From contig NZ_AP014809.1 in the NCBI RefSeq assembly GCF_002355515.1, positions 2,566,501 to 2,630,500 of the forward strand: a DNA stretch of 64,000 nucleotides, given 5' to 3'. A program made the position numbers and the translations under genes. The notes beneath the pieces were generated by a model that was not told where the DNA came from, ran no database searches, and worked only from the letters and a program-made list of their open reading frames with translations. Of the stretch, positions 1 to 7,436 are shown in pieces (within the stretch, counting starts at the first letter, position 1; every line of letters starts with the position of its first letter). This stretch comes from Methylorubrum populi. GTDB taxonomy: Bacteria > Pseudomonadota > Alphaproteobacteria > Rhizobiales > Beijerinckiaceae.

Positions 1-627
1 CAGGACGGCGAGCAAGATCGAGAGGGCGACGCCGAGGGCAAGCACGGCGAGGCTGACCGTCCAGATCCGCTGGTAGATGGTTTCACCCTTCTCCATCGCA
101 CGGGCAGCGCCCTCGTTGTTGAAGGCGACCAGCTTCTCCAGCGAATTCGACATTGCCCGGCGCGGCACGAGGCCCTTGGACTCGTAATAGGCGAAGGCAT
201 CCGCCTTCCGGCCCTGACGCGACAGGTCCATCACGAACCGCCGCTCTGTCTCGAAGGTGGCGGCGTCGCGCACGTAGGCGTCGTAGAGCGACCGCTCCTC
301 GGCATTCGCGATCAGGCGCTCGTAGGCCGCCCGCTTGTCGTCGATCAGCTTGCCGAAGCGCTCGAAGTCCTTGTCCATCGAGGACACCATCTGCGGGTCG
401 GTCGCCTGCGTGTGCCGCAGCATCACGGTGTTCATCCGCGCCGCTGCCGTGTCGATCTCGCCGAGCAGGCGCACGCTGGGCAGCCAATTGCGCTCGATGT
501 CGAGCGCTTGGTCACGCATCGTCTGGGTTCCGATGAGGCCGAGTACGCCCAGACCGACGAGGAGGACCGTCAGTACAGTGAACGAGGCGATCAGCTTGCT
601 GCGAATGGGAAGCGATTGAAGTGACAC
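1..627 (-). CDS. Methyl-accepting chemotaxis protein, N-terminal part (runs off window)
   Basis: This is the sensor half of an inner-membrane chemoreceptor that would signal to CheA/CheW. The frame is open from a GTG at 627 to base 1. It encodes a first membrane segment (residues about 8-30, IASFTVLTVLLVGLGVLGLI), a periplasmic helical region of about 150 residues like the four-helix-bundle MCP ligand domain, including an RNWLPS motif near residue 45, and a second membrane segment at the window edge. HAMP and signalling domains would lie outside. The start is chosen because the translation opens with a short basic stretch (SLQSLPIRSKL) typical of MCPs; its ribosome site is weak. Ligand unknown. 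Confidence 0.85.
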   Translation of the reverse strand, partial: MSLQSLPIRSKLIASFTVLTVLLVGLGVLGLIGTQTMRDQALDIERNWLPSVRLLGEIDTAAARMNTVMLRHTQATDPQMVSSMDKDFERFGKLIDDKRAAYERLIANAEERSLYDAYVRDAATFETERRFVMDLSRQGRKADAFAYYESKGLVPRRAMSNSLEKLVAFNNEGAARAMEKGETIYQRIWTVSLAVLALGVALSILLAVL

Positions 628-940
628 GGTAGACCCCGACAGGAGTGGCTCGCGCACACTTATTGGGCGAGTGGCAAAACCCTGGCCCAAAAACGCTTAC
701 TGGATCACAAACTGCTGATCAGATTTCGCTCATGGCGAGCGGATTAAAATGGAGCGACCGATTTAGGCCGGGCGAAAACGAACAAATGATCGCTTGGACG
801 GGATCGGCTCGTCATTTGACGGTGGAGACGTCAGCGCCGGCGCGCGATCGGCCGAGGCAACGGACTGAGCGGCGTGTTGCCGCTCCGGCCCTGCTCATCG
901 ATACCAGCGTGCCGTGATGCGGAAAGCGTCCGGGCGCTGG
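628..940. other. Intergenic region upstream of the chemoreceptor
   Basis: These 313 bases separate the deacetylase-family gene from the chemoreceptor, both on the minus strand. I see no credible reading frame and no RNA gene. The stretch 700-790 is less GC-rich than its surroundings and should hold the chemoreceptor promoter, but I cannot name a -35/-10 pair with confidence. Confidence 0.4.
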
Positions 941-2140
941 TCAGGGCGCGGCGCTCGACAGCTTGGCGACGCCGCCGGGACGGCGCAGGATCGCGCTGAC
1001 GGGCACGAGCCGGATGCCCCGTGTTTCCAGATCCCGCGACCAGCGCGACAGGCGGTCGATGGTCAGCGGCGAGGTGCTGGCGGAGGCGAGGACGAAACCC
1101 TTCTGCCGGGCCAGCGTCTCAAGGCGGGCGAGTTCCGCGTCGATCGCGTCCGGTCGGGCAACGGCGTCGATCACGATCTCGGCGCGGGCCGTCGGCAGCT
1201 TCGTCTTGGCCGCGACCTCCGCAACCTTCGAGCCGGCGGCCGAACCGTCGTCGACGAAGCCGAGGCCGCGGGCGGAGAGATCCTTCAGAACCGGCTCCAG
1301 GGCGCCGGGCTCGCTCATCAGTTTGGCACCCATGAAGTTCACGGCGCCGACGAAGCCGGGAAACCGGCTCATCGCCCAGGCCGCCCGGTCGAGGTTCTCG
1401 CCCGGGCGGGCGGAGGCCAGGAGCGTCTGCGGACCGGGATCGCTGTCGGGATAGTCGAACGGCTCCATCGGCAGCTGCAGCAGGATCTCGTGGCCGGCCT
1501 CGCGAGCGCGGGCGGCCGTCTTTTCCAGATCGCCGCCGTAGGGCGAGAGCGCGAGGCTCATCGCGGCGGGAAGCCGGGCGATGGCGCCGAGGGTCGCGTT
1601 CTCGCCGATGCCGAGACCGGAGACGAGGACGGCGATGCGCGGCCCGGTGCCGGGCTCTTCCGGACGGGCATAGACGTCGAGGGGGCGGAGCCGACCCTCG
1701 CCGAGGCGGGGCAGCGGGCCGTGGCGCCCGCGCTCGCTCAGGCGCGGATCGGGCGCCGGCGCGAGCTTCACCTGGGTGGCGTTCGGGACGCGGATGATCA
1801 CCGGCGCGTCGGGGGCTGCCGAGCCGTCTGGGCGGAACACGGTGACGCCGGATGCCTGCTCGACCTCGCTCGCCGACTGCGCCGGACCCTTCGGAACAGA
1901 GGGTGCCGCTTCGGCCACGCGGGGCGTCGGGGCCTCACGGATGTCGATGGCCGCCTGCGCGCGAGGTTCGCCGCCACGGGGGTCGCCGGTCAGGGCAAGG
2001 CCGCCGGCGAGCAGAGCGAGCGTCAGAAGCCCGGTACCGGCGATCGCGCCCGCAGAGGGGCTTCGCGCGAAGCGCGCACGGGACGCTTTATTCGCGACTC
2101 CGAGGGGCTTCGTCAGGATGTCGTCGGCCGCGTCGCTCAC
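941..2140 (-). CDS. Divergent polysaccharide deacetylase family protein (YibQ/DUF610)
   Basis: A 399-residue membrane-anchored envelope protein of the divergent polysaccharide deacetylase family, whose catalytic activity is unproven. It has a cytosolic N-terminal tail, one hydrophobic segment (about residues 32-52, AGTGLLTLALLAGGLALTG), a proline/alanine-rich linker and then the NodB-like barrel starting near IAVLVSGLGIGE. The family typically lies next to envC and ctpA in alphaproteobacteria, as here, suggesting a role in peptidoglycan turnover or division. It is separated from ctpA by about 150 bases holding a terminator-like hairpin, so it may be transcribed independently. The ATG at 2140 is the first in frame. 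Confidence 0.85.
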   Translation of the reverse strand: MSDAADDILTKPLGVANKASRARFARSPSAGAIAGTGLLTLALLAGGLALTGDPRGGEPRAQAAIDIREAPTPRVAEAAPSVPKGPAQSASEVEQASGVTVFRPDGSAAPDAPVIIRVPNATQVKLAPAPDPRLSERGRHGPLPRLGEGRLRPLDVYARPEEPGTGPRIAVLVSGLGIGENATLGAIARLPAAMSLALSPYGGDLEKTAARAREAGHEILLQLPMEPFDYPDSDPGPQTLLASARPGENLDRAAWAMSRFPGFVGAVNFMGAKLMSEPGALEPVLKDLSARGLGFVDDGSAAGSKVAEVAAKTKLPTARAEIVIDAVARPDAIDAELARLETLARQKGFVLASASTSPLTIDRLSRWSRDLETRGIRLVPVSAILRRPGGVAKLSSAAP

Positions 2141-2198
2141 CCGCCGTCCCGCCCTGCTGGCGCATGTTCGGACGACCGGGCACGGCCTTCAACGAGAA

Positions 2199-2238
2199 AC
2201 GGCCCGCAATCCCGGTCTGAACCGGCATTGCGGGCCGT
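2199..2238 (-). terminator. Hairpin terminator after ctpA
   Basis: A perfect 12-base inverted repeat (arms 2199-2210 and 2227-2238) lies 54 bases past the ctpA stop. On the minus strand the stem is followed by TTTCTCGTT. This fits a weak intrinsic terminator or attenuator between ctpA and the deacetylase-family gene. A second, imperfect GC-rich stem sits at about 2258-2285. Confidence 0.6.
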
Positions 2239-2291
2239 CATGGTTAATCTTTCGCTAACCCGCGCGGCAAAGGCCGCCGCGGGTAACACGA

Positions 2292-3614
2292 TCAGTTCTG
2301 GGTGGCGGGCTTCGTCACGTTGGCCGCACCCTTCTGGATGCCGTGCAGGAAGTCGACCGCGGCGATGAGCTGCTTGTCCTTAGCCGGGTCCGGCGGGATG
2401 TAGGCCGAGGAACCGCCGCGCTCCTCGGTGTCCTTCTGCTTGAGGTGGCCCTTCAGGCCGGCCTCGCCCTTGGTCTCGTCCTTGCCCTTCAGATCGTCGG
2501 GCACCTCCTGCAGCACCTCCTGATCCGGCTCGATGCCCTTCGCCTGGATCGAGCGGCCGGACGGCGTGTAGTAGCGCGCGGTGGTCAGGCGCAGGGCGCC
2601 CTGGCCGCCGAGCGGGATGATCGACTGCACCGAGCCCTTGCCGAAGGAACGCGTGCCCATGATGGTCGCGCGCTTGTGATCCTGCAGGGCGCCGGCCACG
2701 ATCTCGGAGGCCGAGGCCGCGCCGCCGTTCACCAGCACGACGATGGGCTTGCCCTTGGCGAGATCCCCGGCCTTGGCCGAGAAGCGCTGCGTCTCGTCGG
2801 GGTTGCGGCCACGGGTCGAGACGATCTCGCCGCGGTCGAGGAAGGCATCGGAGACCATCACCGCCTGATCGAGCAGGCCGCCGGGATTGTTGCGCAGGTC
2901 GAGCACGTAGCCCTTGAGCTTGTCGCCGCCGATCTCGCTCTGGAGCTTGTCGATCGCGGTCTTGAGGCCGTCGTAGGTCTGCTCGTTGAACTGGGTCAGG
3001 CGAACGTAGCCGACATCGCCGCTCTCGACCTTCGAGCGGACGGGGCGGATCTTGATGATGTCGCGGGTCAGCGAGACGTCGATCGGATCCTTGGCCTCCT
3101 TGCGGGAGATCTTCAGCTTCACCGTGGAATTGACCGGACCGCGCATCTTGTCGACGGCCTGGTTCAGGGTCAGGCCCTGGACCTGATCCTCGTCGATCTG
3201 GGTGATGATGTCGTTGGCGAGCAGGCCGGCCTTCGAGGCGGGCGTGTCGTCGATCGGCGAGACGACCTTGATCAGGCCGTCCTCCATGGTGACCTCGATG
3301 CCGAGGCCGCCGAACTCACCCTTCGTCGTCGTCTGCATGTCGCGGAAGGCCTTCGCGTCCATGTAGCTCGAATGCGGGTCGAGCGAGGTCAGCATGCCGT
3401 TGACGGCCGCCTCGATCAGCTTCGACTCCTCGGGCTTCTCGACATAGTCGGTCCGCACCTTCTCGAACACGTCGCCGAACAGGCTCAGCTGCCGGTAGGT
3501 TTCCGCCGAGGCCGCGATGGCGCTCGTGCCGGAGAGGAGCTGGGTCTGGGTCGACAGGGCCGAGGCGCCGATGCCGAGGGCCGCGCCGAGCAACACGAGG
3601 GACACTTTGCGCAT
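2292..3614 (-). CDS. ctpA: Carboxyl-terminal processing protease (S41 family)
   Basis: A 440-residue periplasmic serine protease that cleaves proteins near their C-terminus. It has an N-terminal export signal (MRKVSLVLLGAALGIGAS), a PDZ domain (around KGEFGGLGIEVTMEDG and PASKAGLLANDII), and the S41 core with the catalytic serine in NGGAASASEIVAG and the lysine in GTRSFGKGSVQ. The start at 3614 overlaps the envC stop by one base (TAATG), arguing for translational coupling. A longer reading from 3653 would put 13 polar residues before the signal peptide and is rejected. In other bacteria Ctp proteases control peptidoglycan hydrolases, which fits its EnvC partner. Confidence 0.95.
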   Translation of the reverse strand: MRKVSLVLLGAALGIGASALSTQTQLLSGTSAIAASAETYRQLSLFGDVFEKVRTDYVEKPEESKLIEAAVNGMLTSLDPHSSYMDAKAFRDMQTTTKGEFGGLGIEVTMEDGLIKVVSPIDDTPASKAGLLANDIITQIDEDQVQGLTLNQAVDKMRGPVNSTVKLKISRKEAKDPIDVSLTRDIIKIRPVRSKVESGDVGYVRLTQFNEQTYDGLKTAIDKLQSEIGGDKLKGYVLDLRNNPGGLLDQAVMVSDAFLDRGEIVSTRGRNPDETQRFSAKAGDLAKGKPIVVLVNGGAASASEIVAGALQDHKRATIMGTRSFGKGSVQSIIPLGGQGALRLTTARYYTPSGRSIQAKGIEPDQEVLQEVPDDLKGKDETKGEAGLKGHLKQKDTEERGGSSAYIPPDPAKDKQLIAAVDFLHGIQKGAANVTKPATQN

Positions 3615-5014
3615 TATCCGCGAACCTTCTCGCTGGAACTTTTCGCCCACCACGGCTCCGGATCGATGGAGCCGCCGTCTTTCCTGAACTCGACGTACAG
3701 GACGGGATCACTGCGATCATCGTCCCTCTGTGACGCAGCCTGCGTCACATTCGGCGGCGTGCTTGCCGGGGTGCCGCTGCCCTCGCCCATCACGGCCACC
3801 GGTTCGCCCGCCAGCACGAACTGGCCGACCTCGACGTTGATCTGATCCATCCCCGCGAGCAACAGATAGTAGCCGTCGCCCGCATTGATGATCAAGAGTC
3901 GGCCGTAGGAGCGGAAGGGGCCGGCGAAGGAGACCCAGCCATCCGCGGGCGAGGACACAACCGCCTTCGGCCGCGCCCGCAACGAGATGCCGCGGGTGGT
4001 GCCGCCCTGGCCGTCGGGCTGGTTGAAGCCGCGCAGCAGCGCGCCGCTCACCGGCCTGGGCAGATCGCCGCGGGCCTCGGCGAACTTCACCTTCGGCGCG
4101 AGCCGCGCCGGGTCGCGGGCCCCGGCGGCGGCGAACTTCTCTTGGATCGCCCGCTGCTCCCGCTCAGCGGCGGCGCGGACCTCGTCGGCGGCCCGGCGGG
4201 CGCTCGACAGCTCGCCCTCCATCCGGTCCACCAGATCCTTGAGGGATTTTGCCTGGGCACCGAGCTCGGCGCTCTTCTGACGCTCGGCGGTGAGGCTTGA
4301 TTCGACCTGCGCCTGCCGGCTGCGGCGGGCGGCGATGAGCGCATCGAGGCGCTGGCGCTCGGCGGCCCAGCCGGCGAGATCCTTTTTCAGCGCCTCGCGG
4401 TCGGCGGCGATGAGGCCGCGCACCCGCACCAGTTCCGTGAGGTCGCCGGCCAGCGTGTCCGCCTCGCCGCGCAGCTCCGGCACCACGGCGCCGAGCATCA
4501 TCGAGGTGCGGATCGCTGCGAGCACGTCCTCGGGGCGCACCAGCACGGCCGGCGGCGGGCGCCGGCCCATCCGCTGGAGCGCGGCCAGGATCTCGGCGAT
4601 GACCGCTCGGCGCGCCTCCAGCGACTTGCGGATCGCCGCGTCGCTGTCGGTGAGCGCCCGCAGGCGCTCCTCCAGCCGGTTCATCCGGTCCTCGGTGGCC
4701 TGGGCCTGCCGCCCGGCATCGAGCAGGGCGGCGCTGAGCTTGGTCCGGTCGGAGCCGATGGCGGCGATCTCGGCTTCGAGGGCGGTCCGGCTGCCGGCGC
4801 TGGCCGCCAGGGCCTCCTCGATCTGCCGGAGGCTCTGGGCGCGCCGGTCGCGCTCCTCCTGCGTGCGCCGCATCGTCTCGGGATCGGGCGGGGTCTGCGC
4901 GCGCACGGGCAGCGCGAGGCAGGCCAAGAGGCAGGCCAGCAGGCAGGCCAGCAGGCAGGCGGGGGCAGCCAGGATCGTCGCGGGCCTCGGGTTGGCGGTC
5001 ACCGGCGGTCTCAT
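3614..5014 (-). CDS. envC: Murein hydrolase activator EnvC-like, degenerate LytM domain
   Basis: A 466-residue exported protein. After the signal peptide comes a long coiled-coil region (roughly residues 45-270, rich in E, R, A and L heptads) and a C-terminal LytM/M23 domain (about 330-450, from GISLRARPKAVV to LYVEFRKDG). The histidines of active LytM enzymes are replaced (YLLLAGM where an HLS-type motif is expected, LYVEFR for HLHFE), so it should activate amidases rather than cut peptidoglycan itself. The ATG at 5014 overlaps the rlmH stop by four bases (ATGA). The signal peptide is built from a 12-bp tandem repeat giving three LLAC units; see the repeat entry. Confidence 0.9.
   Translation of the reverse strand: MRPPVTANPRPATILAAPACLLACLLACLLACLALPVRAQTPPDPETMRRTQEERDRRAQSLRQIEEALAASAGSRTALEAEIAAIGSDRTKLSAALLDAGRQAQATEDRMNRLEERLRALTDSDAAIRKSLEARRAVIAEILAALQRMGRRPPPAVLVRPEDVLAAIRTSMMLGAVVPELRGEADTLAGDLTELVRVRGLIAADREALKKDLAGWAAERQRLDALIAARRSRQAQVESSLTAERQKSAELGAQAKSLKDLVDRMEGELSSARRAADEVRAAAEREQRAIQEKFAAAGARDPARLAPKVKFAEARGDLPRPVSGALLRGFNQPDGQGGTTRGISLRARPKAVVSSPADGWVSFAGPFRSYGRLLIINAGDGYYLLLAGMDQINVEVGQFVLAGEPVAVMGEGSGTPASTPPNVTQAASQRDDDRSDPVLYVEFRKDGGSIDPEPWWAKSSSEKVRG
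4917..4960. repeat. 12-bp tandem repeat within the envC signal peptide
   Basis: About 3.7 copies of a 12-base unit AGGCAGGCCAGC occur in a row (4917-4928 with one mismatch, 4929-4940, 4941-4952, partial 4953-4960). Read on the minus strand each unit encodes LLAC, so the hydrophobic core becomes CLLACLLACLLACLALP. The unit is a multiple of three, so copy-number change would lengthen or shorten the signal core without a frameshift. Confidence 0.9.
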
Positions 5015-5508
5015 GCCTCGGGATCGCCCCGGTGATAGGGGTGCCCGGCCAGGATGGTCAGAGCCCGGTAGACCTGCTCGAGGGCGAGCACGCGCACCAG
5101 ACCGTGCGGCAGTGTCGCCGCTCCGAAGGCGAGAATATGGTCGGCCCGCGCGCGCACGCTCTCGTGAAGGCCGTCGGCCCCGCCGACGACGAGGACAAGG
5201 CTGCTCCGGCCCGCATCGCGCCAGTTCCCGATCTTGTCCGCGATCCGCTCGCTCGGCCAATCCGAACGACCGCGCTCGTCGCAGGCGATCACCGCCGCAT
5301 CCGCCGGTACGAGGGCCAGAATCGCCGCCGCCTCCTCGGCGATGCGGTCGGCGGACCGGCGCGCGCGGGATTCTGGGATCTCGATGAGGTCGCAGGCCGT
5401 GACGCCGAGGCTCTTGCCGAGCGCGACCGCGCGCTCGCGGTAGCGGGCGGCGAGATCCCGCTCCGGCCCGTTCTTCAGGCGTCCGATGGCGACGACGAGC
5501 AGGCGCAA
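5011..5508 (-). CDS. rlmH: 23S rRNA (pseudouridine1915-N3)-methyltransferase
   Basis: RlmH uses S-adenosylmethionine to methylate pseudouridine 1915 in helix 69 of 23S rRNA. The 165-residue product matches the usual length of about 155-160. It shows the N-terminal LLVVAIGRLKNGPE, the SAM-site glycine loop VLVVGGADGLHE and the C-terminal LEQVYRALTILAGHPYH, the family signature. The likely start is TTG at 5508, giving (M)RLLVVAIG; no ATG fits. It is the first gene of rlmH > envC > ctpA and overlaps envC by four bases. Confidence 0.93.
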   Translation of the reverse strand: MRLLVVAIGRLKNGPERDLAARYRERAVALGKSLGVTACDLIEIPESRARRSADRIAEEAAAILALVPADAAVIACDERGRSDWPSERIADKIGNWRDAGRSSLVLVVGGADGLHESVRARADHILAFGAATLPHGLVRVLALEQVYRALTILAGHPYHRGDPEA

Positions 5509-5748
5509 GGGGCGTGGACAGTTCCGCGGACGAGGTCTCGGCGCCCGATAGCACGATCGGGCCGGGGACCGGGAGCCGGCCCGCTCAAAAAAACGTGGCC
5601 GGCAACGGGTGGCGGCGCATCGAGCGCGCGATCCCGCAGGGGTGGCGACACGGCGGTGGCGACCTACCTGCCGCCCGCAACCGACGACCCTTGCCCGGAC
5701 CCGGCCGCCCGCGCCGCCTCCGTCCGGGATCTCACGACAGGACGACCG

Positions 5749-7056
5749 ATGCCCTCGCCCGCCCGCGCCGCGCCGCCGCGCCTCGACCGCAAGGCCGTGG
5801 GAGCCGTGGTGCTCGGCAATGCCCTCGAATTCTACGATTTCACGATCTACGCCTTCTTCGCCAAGTCGATCGGCGCGACCTTCTTCCCCTCGGACAGCCC
5901 GACCGACAGCCTGCTCGCCTCGCTCGCGCTGTTCGGGATCGGCTACGTGATGCGGCCCGTGGGCGGCGTGCTGATCGGCGCCTTCGCCGACCGGGCCGGG
6001 CGCAAGCCGGCCATGCTCATCACCATCGCGCTGATGGCCGTCGGCATGCTGATGCTCGCGGCCTGCCCCGGCACGGCGGTGATCGGCGGCTGGGCGCAGG
6101 TGATCGTCATCGCCGGGCGGCTGATCCAGGGGCTGGCGCTCGGCGGCGAGGTCGGACCCTCGACCGCCTACCTGATCGAGGCGGCCCCGGCCCGCCACCG
6201 CGGCTTCGTCGCGAGCTGGCAGATCGCGAGCCAGGGCTGCGCCGCCCTGTTCGCGGGCCTCTTCGCCACGGTGCTGACGCTGATCCTGGGGGATGCGGCC
6301 ATGGCCGATTGGGGCTGGCGGCTGATGTTCGGCCTCGGCCTCCTCGTCGTGCCGGTCGGTCTCGTGATCCGCAGCCACCTGCCGGAGACGGCGGGGGAGG
6401 GGCACGACCCCGCGGCGGCCGACTCGACGGGCGCGGTGCTGAGCCGGCTGCTGCGCCGGCACGGGCGGATGCTCGGCCTGACCTTCCTCGTCATCGCCGC
6501 CTCCACCGTCTCGAACGCGGTGGGCACCAACATGCCGGTCTATGCCGGGGCGACGCTCGGCCTCTCGGAGATGGCGGCCAACGCCGTGCCGATCGCGCTG
6601 GGATTGGCCTCTGTGATCTTCCCGCTCCTCGGCGGCTGGCTCGCCGACCGGTTCGGGCGGCGTCCGGTGATGATCTGGCCCCGGGCGCTGATCCTCGTGC
6701 TCGCCGTGCCCGCCTTCCTGTGGATGCTGGGCAGCCCGAGCGCGCTCAGCGTCTACGCCGTGACCTTCCTGCTCTCGGCCCTGTCCTCGATCAACGCGGC
6801 GGCGGTCATCGTCGGCATCCCGGAGGCGTTGCCGCGGGCGGTGCGCAGCGCCGGGCTCTCCATCGTCTACGCCCTCTCGGTCTCGATCTTCGGCGGAAGC
6901 ACCAACTACGTCGTGAACTGGCTCATCGCCGCCACCGGCGACCGGATGGCTCCGGCCTACTATCTCGCCGCCTTCAGCCTCGTCGGCACGCTCGCCGCCT
7001 TCCTGCTGCCGGAGACGCGCGGCCGCGACATCCATGTCGACACCGTGCGCGGCTGA
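5749..7056 (+). CDS. MFS transporter, metabolite:H+ symporter type
   Basis: A 435-residue inner-membrane transporter with about 12 hydrophobic segments. The N-terminal LGNALEFYDFTIYAFF and the loop DRAGRKP between helices 2 and 3 are typical of the metabolite:H+ symporter group, which carries organic acids or osmolytes such as citrate, alpha-ketoglutarate or proline/betaine. A second DRFGRRP loop lies mid-protein. Substrate cannot be read from sequence. The ATG at 5749 follows AGGACGACC, a reasonable ribosome site. It is divergent from rlmH with about 240 bases between, and monocistronic in appearance. Confidence 0.88.
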   Translation: MPSPARAAPPRLDRKAVGAVVLGNALEFYDFTIYAFFAKSIGATFFPSDSPTDSLLASLALFGIGYVMRPVGGVLIGAFADRAGRKPAMLITIALMAVGMLMLAACPGTAVIGGWAQVIVIAGRLIQGLALGGEVGPSTAYLIEAAPARHRGFVASWQIASQGCAALFAGLFATVLTLILGDAAMADWGWRLMFGLGLLVVPVGLVIRSHLPETAGEGHDPAAADSTGAVLSRLLRRHGRMLGLTFLVIAASTVSNAVGTNMPVYAGATLGLSEMAANAVPIALGLASVIFPLLGGWLADRFGRRPVMIWPRALILVLAVPAFLWMLGSPSALSVYAVTFLLSALSSINAAAVIVGIPEALPRAVRSAGLSIVYALSVSIFGGSTNYVVNWLIAATGDRMAPAYYLAAFSLVGTLAAFLLPETRGRDIHVDTVRG

Positions 7057-7436
7057 GCCGGCCCGGCTCCGTCCGGAGCCGAGCGTCGTGACCTGCTCCG
7101 TCGTTCTCTGTCGTTCAGGACGATGGGCTCATCCCCGATCCGGCGGATCCCTTCGGGACGGCGGCTGCGGGCCCGGTCGGGGGCCGCACGAGCCGGCCGA
7201 TCCAGTCTCCGCGTCGTTCAGGCGGACACCCTGCCCGCAATCACCATATCGTCGGGGCGGTGCGGAATAGATTCCGCTTCTGACGGATCGAATCGTCGCT
7301 CCGCGGCAGCCTATTGGAGATCTCTGTTCTTTCGATGAAATGGAATCTTAGGAGGTCTCGCACCTAGTGCATCTTCCTGGGAAGGATACACGCGAAACGT
7401 GTTGGCGGGTCGGCGTCCGGGTTTCGGTAAGATACG
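7057..7436. other. Intergenic region with an operator-like dyad upstream of the GGDEF-EAL gene
   Basis: These 380 bases contain no credible gene. A 16-base palindrome GCGGAAT-AG-ATTCCGC lies at 7262-7277, about 160 bases before the GGDEF-EAL start, and a smaller ACACG-CGAAA-CGTGT dyad lies at 7388-7402. Either could be a regulator site; no known motif is recognised. The region presumably carries the promoter of the downstream gene. Confidence 0.4.
7262..7277. promoter_or_regulatory. 16-bp palindrome, candidate operator
   Basis: Perfect 7-base arms GCGGAAT and ATTCCGC are separated by two bases. The size and symmetry suit a dimeric DNA-binding protein. No regulator gene is adjacent, so this is a sequence observation only. 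Confidence 0.35.
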
